Source of the DNA: Nitrospira sp.
GTDB taxonomy: Bacteria > Nitrospirota > Nitrospiria > Nitrospirales > UBA8639
Length of the DNA: 38,550 nucleotides
Direction: 5' to 3'
Assembly (NCBI GenBank): GCA_020430245.1
Contig: JAGQKG010000007.1
Location: 1-38,550 of the forward strand
Below, piece by piece: positions 1 to 8,839 of the stretch; position 1 is the stretch's first letter; each line of letters opens with the position of its first letter. The notes beneath the pieces are model-generated. The model made no database searches and was not told where the DNA came from. It saw nothing but the letters and a program-made list of their open reading frames with translations. Both the position numbers and the translations under genes were made by a program.

Positions 1-412
1 TTGACCAGGGAGAAAAACTGGTGCAATATACTTGAGGAGCAACAGCAGTCATATGTGACCCCACTTTGGAGTCAGACACCAGCCCCTCAGGCCACGGAGC
101 GATACCAAAGGCCCACTCTCCTTCCAGGCTTCTCGTGTCTTCATAATACACGTTAAAGCCAATGTATCCTTTCCCAGTAGTTGTGCAATAGACATTGTAG
201 GGTGGTAATTGAATATCAACATGGAAAATGTAGCCATCTTCCACCCAGGAATCCCCAAATTCGATAGTTAGTTCATTAGCCGAGGCTGATGTGGTCAGAC
301 TCAAGGAACAGAAAAAGGCCAGAAAAACACCACAACCCAGGGTTAAATACTTCAATGATTTTGAGGTTTTCCTGCGAAAAAAAGGAAAGGTTGATGAGAC
401 ATGTATATTCAT
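1..412 (-). CDS. Secreted protein of unknown function, C-terminus beyond the left edge
   Basis: An open frame of 137 codons starts at an ATG at 412-410 and runs off the window. The start is preceded by GAGGGG about eight bases upstream, a good ribosome binding site. The product begins with a basic N-terminus (RRKTSKS), then a hydrophobic stretch (about residues 22-41) ending in TSASA-NE, a typical Sec signal peptide with signal peptidase I site. The mature part starts ELTIEFGDSWVEDGY and has scattered aromatic residues and two Cys (one near residue 72 and one near 131). I recognise no family. It is likely periplasmic or exported. Only the N-terminal part is visible, so total length and any domain are unknown. 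Confidence 0.75.
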   Translation of the reverse strand, partial: MNIHVSSTFPFFRRKTSKSLKYLTLGCGVFLAFFCSLSLTTSASANELTIEFGDSWVEDGYIFHVDIQLPPYNVYCTTTGKGYIGFNVYYEDTRSLEGEWAFGIAPWPEGLVSDSKVGSHMTAVAPQVYCTSFSPWS

Positions 413-497
413 TTTGCTATCCCCTCACTGCTGTATTGATGGATTAGACAAACAGATTCTATTCATCTGACTCATGCTAAGGCTGTCAGTTTCCCCT

Positions 498-528
498 ACT
501 ATAGCGATAATTTTTTAGATACCGTCAA
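498..528 (-). promoter_or_regulatory. Candidate sigma-70 promoter for the secreted protein at the left edge
   Basis: On the minus strand TTGACG (528-523) is followed after 19 bases by TATAGT (503-498). The -35 matches five of six consensus bases and the -10 five of six, but the spacer is long. It lies about 90 bases upstream of the ATG at 412 and points toward it. Position and orientation fit, the spacing is the weak point. Confidence 0.35.
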
Positions 529-626
529 TACAGAATAAGGAGGGGAAGGGGTTGAAAGCTTTTATGAAAAAAGTGAGAGAGGAAACATGGATGTTTTATA
601 GATGCAAGGCGGGATGGAGGATCGGG

Positions 627-1640
627 TTAGATACCAATCGAAAAGAGATTCGGGTTTTCTCCAAAATGTCGCAAAGCTTTTGAGGTGATTTGGCGGCCTC
701 GGGCCGTTCGATCCAGATATCCAGATTGAAGCAGAAAAGGTTCATAAACATCTTCTAAGGTGGATTTTTCTTCTTGGACTGCTGCGGCCAATGCGTCGAT
801 GCCAACCGGTCCCCCTTTAAATTTTCTGATTATGGTCAAGAGTATTTTGCGGTCCATTTCATCAAAACCCGCCTGATCGACTCCTAGCCAGAGCAAGGCT
901 TTCTGTGCGACCGATTTCGTGATTAATCCTTCGGCCTTGACTTCTGCAAAGTCACGCACACGTTTGATTAACCGATTAGCAATACGGGGCGTTCCACGAG
1001 CCCGACTGGCAATTTCTCCTGCTCCTTCCTCATCAATGTGGACTCCCAGTAGACTCGCGGAGCGGGCAATGATGACCTGTAAGTCTTCAGGCAGATAAAA
1101 ATCTAATCGATAAACAAGCCCAAAACGTTCTCGCAGAGGAGAGGTGAGGGAGCCTGCACGTGTGGTGGCTCCAATGAGGGTAAAAGGCGGGAGATCTAAT
1201 TTCATGGTGCGGAGGGAGGGGCCCTGTCCAATCACCAAATCAATTTGGTAATCCTCCATGGCGGGGTACAATACCTCTTCAGCTGCTGGGGGCAATCGAT
1301 GAATTTCATCGATAAATAGAACATCCCGTGGTTGAAGATTTGCCAAAATGGCGGCGAGGTCTCCCGCATGGGTGAGAACCAGCCCTGAGGTAGAACGAAT
1401 AGTCCCTCCCATTTCTTTGGCGATAATATGAGCGATGGTGGTCTTACCTAATCCAGGTGGCCCATAGAAAATGGCATGGTCTAGGGCTTCTCCTCTACCC
1501 GTTGCCGCGTCAATACAAACCCGAAGCGATTCTTTCATCCGCTCCTGTCCGATATACTCCGTTAAGCTTTGAGGTCGAAGGGTTCCCTCAAGACTTTGCT
1601 CTTCTTCTATGAGATGAGTGGTAAGAATTCTGTCGTCCAT
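627..1640 (-). CDS. ruvB: Holliday junction branch migration helicase RuvB
   Basis: RuvB is the AAA+ motor that, with RuvA, drives branch migration of Holliday junctions during recombination repair in the cytoplasm. The 337-residue product has the usual family length. Visible motifs are Walker [10 protein letters not shown] (residues 60-68), Walker B LFIDEIH (108-114), sensor 1 GATTRAG (157-163) and the arginine-finger segment SPLRERFG (about 167-174). The C-terminal winged-helix part contains the typical [12 protein letters not shown] segment and ends [10 protein letters not shown]. The start ATG at 1640 lacks a clear Shine-Dalgarno, but the N-terminal sequence aligns naturally with the family there. 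No ruvA or ruvC is adjacent in the window. Downstream lies the left-edge gene on the same strand, about 215 bp away. Confidence 0.97.
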   Translation of the reverse strand: MDDRILTTHLIEEEQSLEGTLRPQSLTEYIGQERMKESLRVCIDAATGRGEALDHAIFYGPPGLGKTTIAHIIAKEMGGTIRSTSGLVLTHAGDLAAILANLQPRDVLFIDEIHRLPPAAEEVLYPAMEDYQIDLVIGQGPSLRTMKLDLPPFTLIGATTRAGSLTSPLRERFGLVYRLDFYLPEDLQVIIARSASLLGVHIDEEGAGEIASRARGTPRIANRLIKRVRDFAEVKAEGLITKSVAQKALLWLGVDQAGFDEMDRKILLTIIRKFKGGPVGIDALAAAVQEEKSTLEDVYEPFLLQSGYLDRTARGRQITSKALRHFGENPNLFSIGI

Positions 1641-1796
1641 ATATGGAATCAGTCTAAACAGAACTATTGGAAGAACAGCATTCTGGACGATGCTGGGAAA
1701 ATGGAAGAGGGAGGATGACTTCCTCTTTCGGGAAATGACTCAAAAACTGACAGCAGGCTGGGAAAAGAGATGAAGCTTCGGCTCCAAGCAGGCTTC

Positions 1797-2354
1797 CTAG
1801 AATCCTGAAAATAGATCCTGACAACCAAGACAGAATTCCACATTTACTTGTCGTTCTAGGAAATTTACAAGAAACCCTTGCTTTTCATACAAGAGTTTAG
1901 CCCCCATCAGTGTTTCATTGGGGAAATCCTCTGGTCCCAGCAGGTCTCGAATTTCTTTTGTAGATTTTGCACCGAGGATGTGTCGGAAGATGCCGCGGAC
2001 TTTATGGGCAAATCGATTATTTATAAATATGAGATCCACTTTTCCGTCCGTGATACGGACTCCTGCCATTGCACCAGTTGGATTTTCTTTGTCCCACAAC
2101 AAAATAAAGGTACCCTCTTGCTCTGCCCGAACACCCGAAATCCTTGCCTCGACAAGGGCCTCCACGGCAGTGGCTTCAGGGTCCCCTAATTTCACTCGAT
2201 AGAGGGAAATTTCTGCAGCATTAATTTCCTTCGCTTCTTCAATGCTATTCCGAGTGAGTTCGTATTTGGCGGCCCATCCTGGTGGAGGAAATGAAAAAAG
2301 ACTCGTCAGAATAATAGTGGCAGTCAAGAAACAGGCTGCTTTCAAATTCTTCAT
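1797..2354 (-). CDS. Secreted protein of unknown function
   Basis: I place the start at the ATG at 2354-2352 because GAGGA sits six bases upstream; a longer frame reaching 2423 has no ribosome binding site. The 185-residue product begins MKNLKAACFLTATIILTSL, a Sec signal peptide, with likely cleavage after GWAA. The mature region has KYELTRNSIEEAKEINAAEISLY, a charged helix, and a C-terminal CLGC pair (two Cys separated by LG) that could bind a metal or form a redox disulfide. It contains a segment (VEARISGVRAEQEGTFILLW) that reads like a beta-rich domain. No family is recognised. It sits between ruvB and the divergent uvrA. Confidence 0.75.
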   Translation of the reverse strand: MKNLKAACFLTATIILTSLFSFPPPGWAAKYELTRNSIEEAKEINAAEISLYRVKLGDPEATAVEALVEARISGVRAEQEGTFILLWDKENPTGAMAGVRITDGKVDLIFINNRFAHKVRGIFRHILGAKSTKEIRDLLGPEDFPNETLMGAKLLYEKQGFLVNFLERQVNVEFCLGCQDLFSGF

Positions 2355-2515
2355 GAAATTCCTCATCAATAAGGGAAATAGAAATAAGGTTGGGAGAAAA
2401 ATGGTGCGATTCCGTCTATTCAAAATGGTCCATGAAGCCTGCGAGATTGTATCCGACCTTTTGTGTAAGGGTCAATTCCAATGGTCAAGGAGAAGCCACA
2501 GTCAAGGGGATTCGT

Positions 2516-5050
2516 ATGATATACTCGGCTTCCATGAATAACTCTATCGTGATTAGGGGCGCTCGCCAACATAATCTCAAGAATCTCGACTTGGAGATTC
2601 CTCGGGATCAGTTGGTGGTAATTACGGGTTTAAGTGGATCAGGTAAGTCATCTTTGGCTTTTGACACGATTTACGCCGAAGGCCAGCGTCGATATGTCGA
2701 ATCACTCTCCGCCTATGCCAGGCAATTCCTTGACCAAATGACGAAACCGGATGTGGATTCCATTGAAGGGCTTTCGCCTGCGATTTCCATCGAACAAAAG
2801 ACGACGAGTCACAACCCTCGGTCCACGGTGGGAACGGTCACGGAGATCTACGATTATTTTCGTCTATTATTTGCCAGAATCGGACAACCCTTTTGCCATC
2901 TTTGTGGGAATGCCATTGCGGCGCAAACGGTACAACAAATGGTGGATGCCATAATCGGGTTGCCTCTTGGCACTAAAATCCAAATATTGGCCCCCATTGT
3001 GCGAGGACGTAAAGGCGAATATCGCAAAGAATTATTGGCAGCTCGCAAAGCTGGATTTGTTCGGGCTCGTATTGATGGAGGCATTCGGGATCTCGGGGAG
3101 TCTATTCATTTACATAAACAACACAAACATACCATTGAGATTGTGATTGATCGACTCATCGTCAAGCCAGAGGCCGGGGTGATTCGGCGTTTGGCAGATT
3201 CGGTAGAAACGGCCCTCAAGATGGCACAGGGTCTCGTGGGGGTCATGACAGAGGATGCTCAAGTTCGAGTCTATAGTGAACACATGGCGTGTATTCAGTG
3301 TGGTGTCAGCTATTCAGAAATTTCCCCAAGAATTTTTTCATTTAACAGCCCCCATGGGGCATGTGAAGGATGTGATGGCATTGGGTATAAAGCTTCCAGT
3401 CATTTGGAATGGGAGGAATGGACCTTCGATACTCCCTGTCCGATGTGTAGCGGAGGCCGACTGAAGAAGCAAAGCCTTGCCATAAATATCGGAGGGAAGT
3501 CTATTGCTGAAGTGACCCACCTGTCTGTGCGGAATATCCTGGAATTTATGGATGCCTTAATTCTCACCGATCGTGAACAGATGATTGGACAGCGAGTGCT
3601 GAAAGAGATTCGGGAGCGGTTGGAGTTTTTACTCAACGTCGGATTGGGCTATCTCACCCTGGATCGTCCTGCTGCTACTTTGTCGGGAGGAGAAGGACAA
3701 CGGATTCGATTAGCCACGCAAATCGGATCGGGATTGGTAGGCGTGCTGTATATCCTGGATGAACCCAGTATCGGGTTGCATCAGCGGGATCACCGACGGT
3801 TACTCCAAACGTTATTACGATTGCGGGATATGGGGAATACCGTCGTGGTGGTTGAGCACGATGCCGAGACCATGCACGCTGCCGACTATATTTTGGATTT
3901 AGGGCCGGGAGCTGGCGTGGAAGGTGGACAATTAGTTGCCCACGGTCCTCCCTCGGTGGTGATGGCTCATCCAAGTTCGCTGACTGGCCAATATTTAAAA
4001 GGGAGTCGCCGAGTGTCCTTGACTCAACGTGCCAGGCAACCCAAAGGATTTTTGACCGTCGTGGGTGCGGAAAAGCACAATCTTCAGCACGTGACCGTAA
4101 ACTTTCCCTTGGGCCTGTTGACCTGTGTCACCGGTGTGTCAGGTTCAGGGAAAAGCACTTTGGTTGTAGATGTGTTGTTCCGATCCCTTGGGCAAGGTTT
4201 TTCCCAGAAGAAGCCGGTGTTTGAGGGATGTCGGGACATACGTGGACTTGACCAACTGGATAAACTTATTGATATTGATCAGTCTCCAATTGGGCGGACT
4301 CCTCGTTCGAATCCCGCCACCTATACCGGCCTCTTTAGTTTCGTTCGTGATCTGTTCGCGCAATTACCGGAATCTCGAGTGCGAGGCTACAAGCCTGGCC
4401 GCTACAGTTTCAATGTCAAAGGTGGGCGATGCGAGGCGTGTCAGGGTGATGGCCTCATAAAAATTGAAATGCATTTTCTCCCGGATATTTATGTGACCTG
4501 TGAGTCCTGCAATGGTCAACGGTACAATCGCGAAACCTTGGATGTGACCTACAGGGGGCGAACAATTGCGGAGGTCTTAAATATGACAGTGGCTGAGGCC
4601 CTGGAGTTTTTCGTGAACATTCCGCCACTTCGGACACGACTGCAAACCTTATCAGATGTAGGTCTGCATTACATTAAACTCGGGCAATCGGCGACAACTT
4701 TGTCCGGTGGAGAAGCCCAGCGGGTCAAGCTTTCCAAAGAACTCTCGAAACGTCCCACTGGTCGTACGCTCTATATTCTCGACGAACCGACAACAGGGCT
4801 ACATTTTGTGGATATTCAACGGTTGTTGGATGTGCTCGATCGGTTAGTCGAGACCGGGAATACGGTCCTCGTCATTGAGCATAATGTGGATGTGATTCAG
4901 AACGCGGATTGGGTCATTGATTTGGGGCCGGAAGGTGGAGATCAAGGAGGATGTGTGGTGGCGGAGGGCACCCCGCAATCCGTGATGAAGGTCACGGCAT
5001 CGTGGACAGGGCAAGTGTTACGAGAAGATTCTAAAAGCCGAGCCTTCTGA
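2516..5050 (+). CDS. uvrA: UvrABC excinuclease subunit A, lacking the insertion domain
   Basis: UvrA is the ABC-type damage sensor of nucleotide excision repair; it loads UvrB on DNA. I start at ATG 2516, which has AAGGGGA five bases upstream; an ATG at 2534 ([15 protein letters not shown]) is the alternative and is closer to the family N-terminus. Walker A motifs are GLSGSGKS (about residue 38) and GVSGSGKST. Signature motifs LSGGEGQR and LSGGEAQR and both D-loops ([18 protein letters not shown]) are intact. The UvrB-binding domain is present (VQQMVDAI...[13 protein letters not shown]). Zinc module 1 is C259/C262/C283/C286, and module 2 is CEAC-x19-CESC. The protein has 844 residues against about 940 usually. 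The whole deficit lies between C286 and the CPMC motif at 308-311, where about 120 residues are normal, so the insertion domain is absent. The reading frame is uninterrupted there. Confidence 0.96.
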   Translation: MIYSASMNNSIVIRGARQHNLKNLDLEIPRDQLVVITGLSGSGKSSLAFDTIYAEGQRRYVESLSAYARQFLDQMTKPDVDSIEGLSPAISIEQKTTSHNPRSTVGTVTEIYDYFRLLFARIGQPFCHLCGNAIAAQTVQQMVDAIIGLPLGTKIQILAPIVRGRKGEYRKELLAARKAGFVRARIDGGIRDLGESIHLHKQHKHTIEIVIDRLIVKPEAGVIRRLADSVETALKMAQGLVGVMTEDAQVRVYSEHMACIQCGVSYSEISPRIFSFNSPHGACEGCDGIGYKASSHLEWEEWTFDTPCPMCSGGRLKKQSLAINIGGKSIAEVTHLSVRNILEFMDALILTDREQMIGQRVLKEIRERLEFLLNVGLGYLTLDRPAATLSGGEGQRIRLATQIGSGLVGVLYILDEPSIGLHQRDHRRLLQTLLRLRDMGNTVVVVEHDAETMHAADYILDLGPGAGVEGGQLVAHGPPSVVMAHPSSLTGQYLKGSRRVSLTQRARQPKGFLTVVGAEKHNLQHVTVNFPLGLLTCVTGVSGSGKSTLVVDVLFRSLGQGFSQKKPVFEGCRDIRGLDQLDKLIDIDQSPIGRTPRSNPATYTGLFSFVRDLFAQLPESRVRGYKPGRYSFNVKGGRCEACQGDGLIKIEMHFLPDIYVTCESCNGQRYNRETLDVTYRGRTIAEVLNMTVAEALEFFVNIPPLRTRLQTLSDVGLHYIKLGQSATTLSGGEAQRVKLSKELSKRPTGRTLYILDEPTTGLHFVDIQRLLDVLDRLVETGNTVLVIEHNVDVIQNADWVIDLGPEGGDQGGCVVAEGTPQSVMKVTASWTGQVLREDSKSRAF

Positions 5051-5067
5051 GAAAGCCTAGGCTTTCT
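5050..5067. terminator. Palindrome between convergent uvrA and a 59-codon gene, probable bidirectional terminator
   Basis: AGAAAGCC-TAG-GCTTTCT-type 18-bp perfect palindrome (5050-5067). It begins on the last base of the uvrA stop codon and contains the stop codon of the opposite gene (5057-5059). A T-rich tail (TTCTTCTT) follows on the plus strand. The stem can form in RNA from either strand with a four-base loop. The short stem makes it a modest terminator. Confidence 0.5.
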
Positions 5068-5236
5068 TCTTGTAAATATTCAGTCCGATTTTCTCTTCCC
5101 GATCAGGTATTGAGACATTGCCTTCGGTTGAGGCAATGATCGTTGTTTTGCCTGATGAAGAAGGACCAAAATCCTTCGACAGGTCTACCGTAATTGTTAG
5201 CATGGTTCCATTGACCGTCAATTCCACATTTTTCAT
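5057..5236 (-). CDS. Conserved-looking 59-residue protein
   Basis: A short frame starting at ATG 5236-5234 with GAGAGGAA nine bases upstream. The product begins MKNVELTVNGTMLTITVDLS, continues with KDFGPSSSGKTTIIASTEGN and ends in a basic tail (YKKKA). The pattern of alternating hydrophobic residues suggests a small beta-sandwich or beta-hairpin protein. The SGKTT stretch resembles a P-loop by chance but the protein is far too small for an NTPase. I have the impression that similar small proteins (FGPS-SGKTTIIASTEGN) occur in other nitrifiers and methane oxidisers, but I cannot search. It converges on uvrA with six bases between stop codons and is probably the last gene of the 5926-5057 minus-strand group. 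Confidence 0.75.
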   Translation of the reverse strand: MKNVELTVNGTMLTITVDLSKDFGPSSSGKTTIIASTEGNVSIPDREEKIGLNIYKKKA

Positions 5237-5300
5237 GGTTGGTTCCTCTCTCAGAAGTGTAAATCAATACAGGTTCCAGGGTACTGGCAGAAGGGCTGCC

Positions 5301-5609
5301 CTATTCTGACAGGTCCGCGAGGACCAAGAGTGCTCCTGCTCCGAGTATATACGGAAGAACACAGGTATAGAACACCGATTCAATGGAAGAATATTTCCAT
5401 GTGGAAGTAGGACGTGACAACTGGTTCTTGTAAATGAATTCATAGGAAAAAATGAGCATGCCAATGGTTAGGACGATTACCCGGCTGGTTCGAGGCCAGG
5501 TATAGAGACCAACAATGAGGTAGCTGGCAGTATGAAAACCGCTAAATGCACAAAGGACAGGGGCAAGAAAAAAATGGAGAAATGATGCTGAGAGTCGAAG
5601 AGAACCCAT
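5301..5609 (-). CDS. Small membrane protein of unknown function
   Basis: A 102-residue frame with three to four hydrophobic segments: about residues 7-30 (SASFLHFFLAPVLCAFSGFHTA), 42-58 (SRVIVLTIGMLIFSYEF) and 80-98 (FYTCVLPYILGAGALLVLA). It is presumably an inner-membrane protein. No family is recognised, and I see no convincing ribosome binding site before the ATG at 5609, which lowers confidence. It lies 32 bp after the zinc-finger gene and 64 bp before the 59-residue gene, all on the minus strand, which fits a three-gene unit. Confidence 0.6.
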   Translation of the reverse strand: MGSLRLSASFLHFFLAPVLCAFSGFHTASYLIVGLYTWPRTSRVIVLTIGMLIFSYEFIYKNQLSRPTSTWKYSSIESVFYTCVLPYILGAGALLVLADLSE

Positions 5610-5641
5610 AGCATGCGAGGTTTAAAGCCCTGGATATTCCA

Positions 5642-5926
5642 TTATTTGACTTCGGCAGGCACCGAAGGCGTGGACATGGCAGGTTGGGGCAAGGTCTGCT
5701 GGTCTGCACACCTTTTGCATACACGCGGGCGTCTTTTCAGATAGGAGATCTTCCCGCTAGCCAGACAACTATAATGAACAAAATGTTCACAGATGCTGCA
5801 ACGAGACCACCCTCCACGGAGCATGGTAAGATTTCGGTACAGACCTTCGTGGCACACCCCACACATTTCGGGTTCGATACCCAATAACAGGGGTTCCCAA
5901 TCTCCGGCTTGATTTCGAATGCTCAT
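5642..5926 (-). CDS. Small protein with a PHD/RING-type cross-brace zinc finger
   Basis: The 94-residue product has the metal-ligand order C22-x2-C25-x17-C43-x2-C46-x4-H51-x2-C54-x15-C70-x2-C73. This is the C4-H-C3 spacing of PHD fingers (consensus roughly C-x2-C-x8-25-C-x2-4-C-x4-5-H-x2-C-x12-46-C-x2-C), a fold common in eukaryotes and rare in bacteria. The aromatic residue that PHD fingers carry two positions before the seventh ligand is missing (RRPRVCKRC). A binuclear RING/FYVE-like treble clef or two separate zinc ribbons are alternatives. The tail is Pro/Ser-rich and low in structure. There is no ribosome binding site; a good promoter ends only a few bases before the ATG, which suggests a leaderless mRNA. 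Cellular role unknown; cytoplasmic. Confidence 0.7.
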   Translation of the reverse strand: MSIRNQAGDWEPLLLGIEPEMCGVCHEGLYRNLTMLRGGWSRCSICEHFVHYSCLASGKISYLKRRPRVCKRCADQQTLPQPAMSTPSVPAEVK

Positions 5927-5935
5927 AAGAAGAAA

Positions 5936-5964
5936 AGTATACTGAGTAGCTCAGATGAAAACAA
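5936..5964 (-). promoter_or_regulatory. Sigma-70 promoter for the zinc-finger gene, leaderless layout
   Basis: On the minus strand TTGTTT (5964-5959), a 17-base spacer and TATACT (5941-5936). Transcription would start about seven bases further on, only a few bases before the ATG at 5926. This explains why that gene has no Shine-Dalgarno. Confidence 0.6.
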
Positions 5965-6100
5965 TAAAGAAATCTTTGAGGAACCGTTTACTGAACTAAT
6001 ATCCCTGTCCTTAAAGCTCGCAATTTGACACTCCAAAAATCCATTTGATAGGGTCACCAACGATTTCATCCATCCTTCCACGGCGTATATTCGCTCCTTT

Positions 6101-6991
6101 GTGAACATTCAAACCTATTTAGACCAACAGCGCCAACGGGTTGACCGGTTTTTGGAGCAAATTGTTCCTCAGGCCTCGGCTCAACCTCAACGACTGTACG
6201 AGTCCATGCGGTATAGTCTCTTGGGTGGAGGGAAGCGCATTCGTCCGATTTTGACCATTGCGGCCGCCCAAGCCCTGGGGTATGAGGATGATGCCATGTT
6301 GCCGTTTGCCGCTTCGTTGGAGTTCGTTCACACGTATTCCCTCATTCATGATGACCTTCCTGCGATGGATAACGATGACTATCGGCGAGGCCGGTTAACT
6401 AATCATAAGGTATTTGGAGATGGTATGGCGATTTTGGCAGGTGATGGATTGTTGACCATGGCGTTTGAGTTATGCAGCCGGAGTGATGGAGCAGGTGAGT
6501 TTTCAGCTGCTCAACAATTAGACATTGTGCGGGAATTGTCCCATGGTTCTGGTCACCAGGGAATGGTGGGCGGACAGGTGATGGATATCCAGGCCGAAAA
6601 TCAGGGGATTGATTTGGATCATCTCCAGAAAATACACAGTTTTAAAACGGGACGTCTGATTCGTGCCGCCGTCCGGATTGGCAGCATTATCGGCAAGGCC
6701 ACTCCTCAACAAACACAATGCCTAACCGACTATGCGGAAGATATTGGCCTGGCTTTTCAGATAGCGGATGATGTTTTGGACATGGTGGGGACACGGGATG
6801 AATTGGGAAAGGACGCAGGGACGGATGAAAGAAGAGGGAAGCAGACCTACCCTTCGTTTTTTGGGATTGAAGGGGCCAGGAAACTGGGAGAGGAATGTGT
6901 CCAACGTGCGATAGCCCGATTGAATACCTTTGATAAACAGGCCGACCCCTTACGACACATTGCCACTTATATAATGGCGCGACGGTCTTGA
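6101..6991 (+). CDS. ispA: Polyprenyl (farnesyl/geranylgeranyl) diphosphate synthase
   Basis: This enzyme condenses isopentenyl diphosphate with allylic diphosphates, giving C15-C20 precursors for quinones, hopanoids and carotenoids. The 296-residue product has the family length and the GGGKRIRP motif (42-49), the first aspartate-rich motif DDLPAMDNDD (84-93), GQVMDI (158-163), KTG (182-184) and the second aspartate-rich motif DDVLD (223-227). Start is GTG 6101; no clear Shine-Dalgarno is present but the N-terminal alignment fits. The residues before the first motif (HTYSLIHDD) resemble farnesyl diphosphate synthase, but chain length cannot be decided by eye. It precedes hpnA and a carotenoid gene relic, consistent with an isoprenoid neighbourhood. 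Confidence 0.93.
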   Translation: MNIQTYLDQQRQRVDRFLEQIVPQASAQPQRLYESMRYSLLGGGKRIRPILTIAAAQALGYEDDAMLPFAASLEFVHTYSLIHDDLPAMDNDDYRRGRLTNHKVFGDGMAILAGDGLLTMAFELCSRSDGAGEFSAAQQLDIVRELSHGSGHQGMVGGQVMDIQAENQGIDLDHLQKIHSFKTGRLIRAAVRIGSIIGKATPQQTQCLTDYAEDIGLAFQIADDVLDMVGTRDELGKDAGTDERRGKQTYPSFFGIEGARKLGEECVQRAIARLNTFDKQADPLRHIATYIMARRS

Positions 6992-7118
6992 GCCTTTGGT
7001 ATCTGACGCTGCAGGCTTGAAACGATTTTGGACTGATTTCACCTTCCCATATTACACGGTATCAACAGTGTAGGCCATGCTGAATGGTTGTTTAATGCGT
7101 TGGCAACTTTAGATTTTC

Positions 7119-8105
7119 ATGAAAGTACTCATTACAGGGTCTTCGGGTTTCATTGGGGCTGCGGTGACGCGAGCAGTCATTGCGAATGGCGATGAGGTCC
7201 GTGTCCTTATTCGGCCTACCAGTAACCTGGATAACCTTAAAGGGTTGCGCGTCGAAACGGTTCAGGGAGATTTGCAGGATCCTCTGTCGCTCAAGAAAGC
7301 CATTGCCGGCTGCGAAGGGCTTTATCACGTGGCTGCGCATTATGCGTTATGGGATCAAGATCCTTCTACCTTTTATGCCATCAATGTCGAGGGGACCAAA
7401 AATTTGTTCCGTGCAGCAAGAGAGGCAGGCGTTCAACGAATCGTCTACACTAGTACCATTGGTGCGATCGGGTTACCTGATCAAGGGGGCCTTGGGAATG
7501 AAACACTCTTTCCAACGTTGGCCCAGCTGGCAGGCGATTATAAGCGATCTAAATTTTTGGCAGAGCAAGAAGTCCTCCGTATGGCTCAAGAGGGATTGCC
7601 TGTGGTTATTGTCAATCCAACCGCTCCAGTGGGAGAGCGAGACATCAAACCCACTCCGACTGGCCAAATAATTGTGGATTTTATGCGTGGCCGAATGTTG
7701 GCATACATAGAGACCGGAATGAATTTGGTGGATGTTGATGATGTCGCTATAGGGCATATACGGGCGATGGAGCGTGGTCGGTTGGGTGAGCGGTACATTC
7801 TGGGTAATCAGAATCTTACACTGAAAGAAGTGTGTCAGATACTCAGTCGACTAACGGGAGTGCCTGTCCCGCGTCTTCGATTGCCTTGGAGGCTCGTGCT
7901 TCCCATGGCGCATCTGAATCAATGGATTGCCAATCTGGTGACCCACCGTCCTCCCAGAATTCCTTTAGAAGGGGTGCGGATGGCCAAGTATCATATGCAT
8001 TATGATTGCACGAAGGCGCACCAGGAACTGGCCCTTCCCCATACCCCGGTGGAAACGGCTTTAAAAAAGTCGGTAGAGTGGTTTCGCCAACAAAAATACG
8101 CCTGA
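7119..8105 (+). CDS. hpnA: Hopanoid-associated sugar epimerase HpnA
   Basis: An extended short-chain dehydrogenase/reductase of 328 residues. The NAD(P)-binding motif GSSGFIG is at 7-13, the acidic/cofactor region GDLQD at about 50-54, and the catalytic Tyr-x3-Lys pair is Y141/K145 (YKRSK). The segments NLKGLRVETVQGDL, LYHVAAHYALW and GMNLVDVDDVAIGHI are typical of HpnA, the NAD-dependent epimerase/dehydratase found in hopanoid biosynthesis clusters. The exact substrate in hopanoid side-chain chemistry is not settled. It follows ispA by 127 bp on the same strand and is followed by a decayed carotenoid gene, so the original locus was isoprenoid-centred. Squalene-hopene cyclase is not in the window. 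Confidence 0.88.
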   Translation: MKVLITGSSGFIGAAVTRAVIANGDEVRVLIRPTSNLDNLKGLRVETVQGDLQDPLSLKKAIAGCEGLYHVAAHYALWDQDPSTFYAINVEGTKNLFRAAREAGVQRIVYTSTIGAIGLPDQGGLGNETLFPTLAQLAGDYKRSKFLAEQEVLRMAQEGLPVVIVNPTAPVGERDIKPTPTGQIIVDFMRGRMLAYIETGMNLVDVDDVAIGHIRAMERGRLGERYILGNQNLTLKEVCQILSRLTGVPVPRLRLPWRLVLPMAHLNQWIANLVTHRPPRIPLEGVRMAKYHMHYDCTKAHQELALPHTPVETALKKSVEWFRQQKYA

Positions 8106-8144
8106 GATTCCTTCTCAAGTATTAATTGTTCTCATTGAGGAAGC

Positions 8145-8735
8145 CTACCTTTGGAATTCTTTTTCTTATTCGCCACCACCTCATTTCCCGGCCCTAAGTC
8201 TCTCCTTTTTTAGCGCTCTCCCTTTTATGTGGGGGATAACTCTTAGGATGATGGTGGACGGGTCGGCTTATTGGGCTCATCACCTGGGCTATGGCGTTTT
8301 TATGTGAGTATGGCTCAACACGGATCGGGATCCCTTTTGGTAATGCCCTTTATGGATTCCCTATCCCTCTTGTTTTTATTGTTTGTCATTTAATTGGTTG
8401 GCTCTTGTGTTCATTCTCCCCGCTGTGAAGCAGACCGGGCAGCAAGGCTGGCGTAGTTTGATCTGATGCTACGAACTCCGTGGCCGGTAGTGGGCTTAAC
8501 CGTCATGTCTGCTACCATTTTAGATGTGATAATTGATCTAGTGGGCCTCAGGGGGAACGGTGGTCTTTAAGGAAAATTTATGGTTGTTCAAAGGAGGCCA
8601 CATATTTTGGTGTTCTCCTCACGAATTTTTCAGTATGGGTCGTGGTCGGATATCTCTCACATCCGAGCTACCGTTGTTTGGGACGAGGCTCATTTGCGTC
8701 GTGAGTTTGTGGCGAGGATGGTTCAATCCCAGACA
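8145..8735 (+). pseudogene. Relic of a CruF-type carotenoid biosynthesis membrane protein, multiple frameshifts
   Basis: No long frame exists here, but four pieces in alternating frames read as one membrane protein in order. They are LEFFFLFATTSFPGPKSLLF (about 8151-8210, then TAG), GLITWAMAFLCEYGSTRIGI followed by PFGNALYG (8273-8430), PWPVVGLTVMSATILDVIID followed by LVGLRGN (8466-8568), and KEATYFGVLLTNFSVWVVVG (about 8590-8660). The WxxxFxCEYGSTRIGIPFG, xxxxLDxxxDxVxxRG and YFGVxLxNFxxW patterns match the carotenoid 1,2-hydratase/CruF (DUF422) family as I know it. At least three frame changes and in-frame stops separate them. Neighbouring genes are intact, so a general sequencing problem is less likely than real decay. 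Confidence 0.65.
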
Positions 8736-8839
8736 GGGATGAGCCTTGAGGCAGGAGCAGGGTTGCCCCAAGACGCTTTTGACCCCATTGCGGGTTGTGT
8801 CGCTTGAGGCCACGACCGCAAGGTCGGTATGATGCAAAC

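Noticed and set aside
2390-2515. N-terminal extension of uvrA
   Set aside because: The extension overlaps the leader and upstream region of the divergent secreted protein gene and has no similarity to UvrA; ATG 2516 or 2534 fits the family.
8795-8839. Upstream extension of the phage-holin-family gene
   Set aside because: Adds 15 residues without family similarity; ATG 8840 matches the usual N-terminus.
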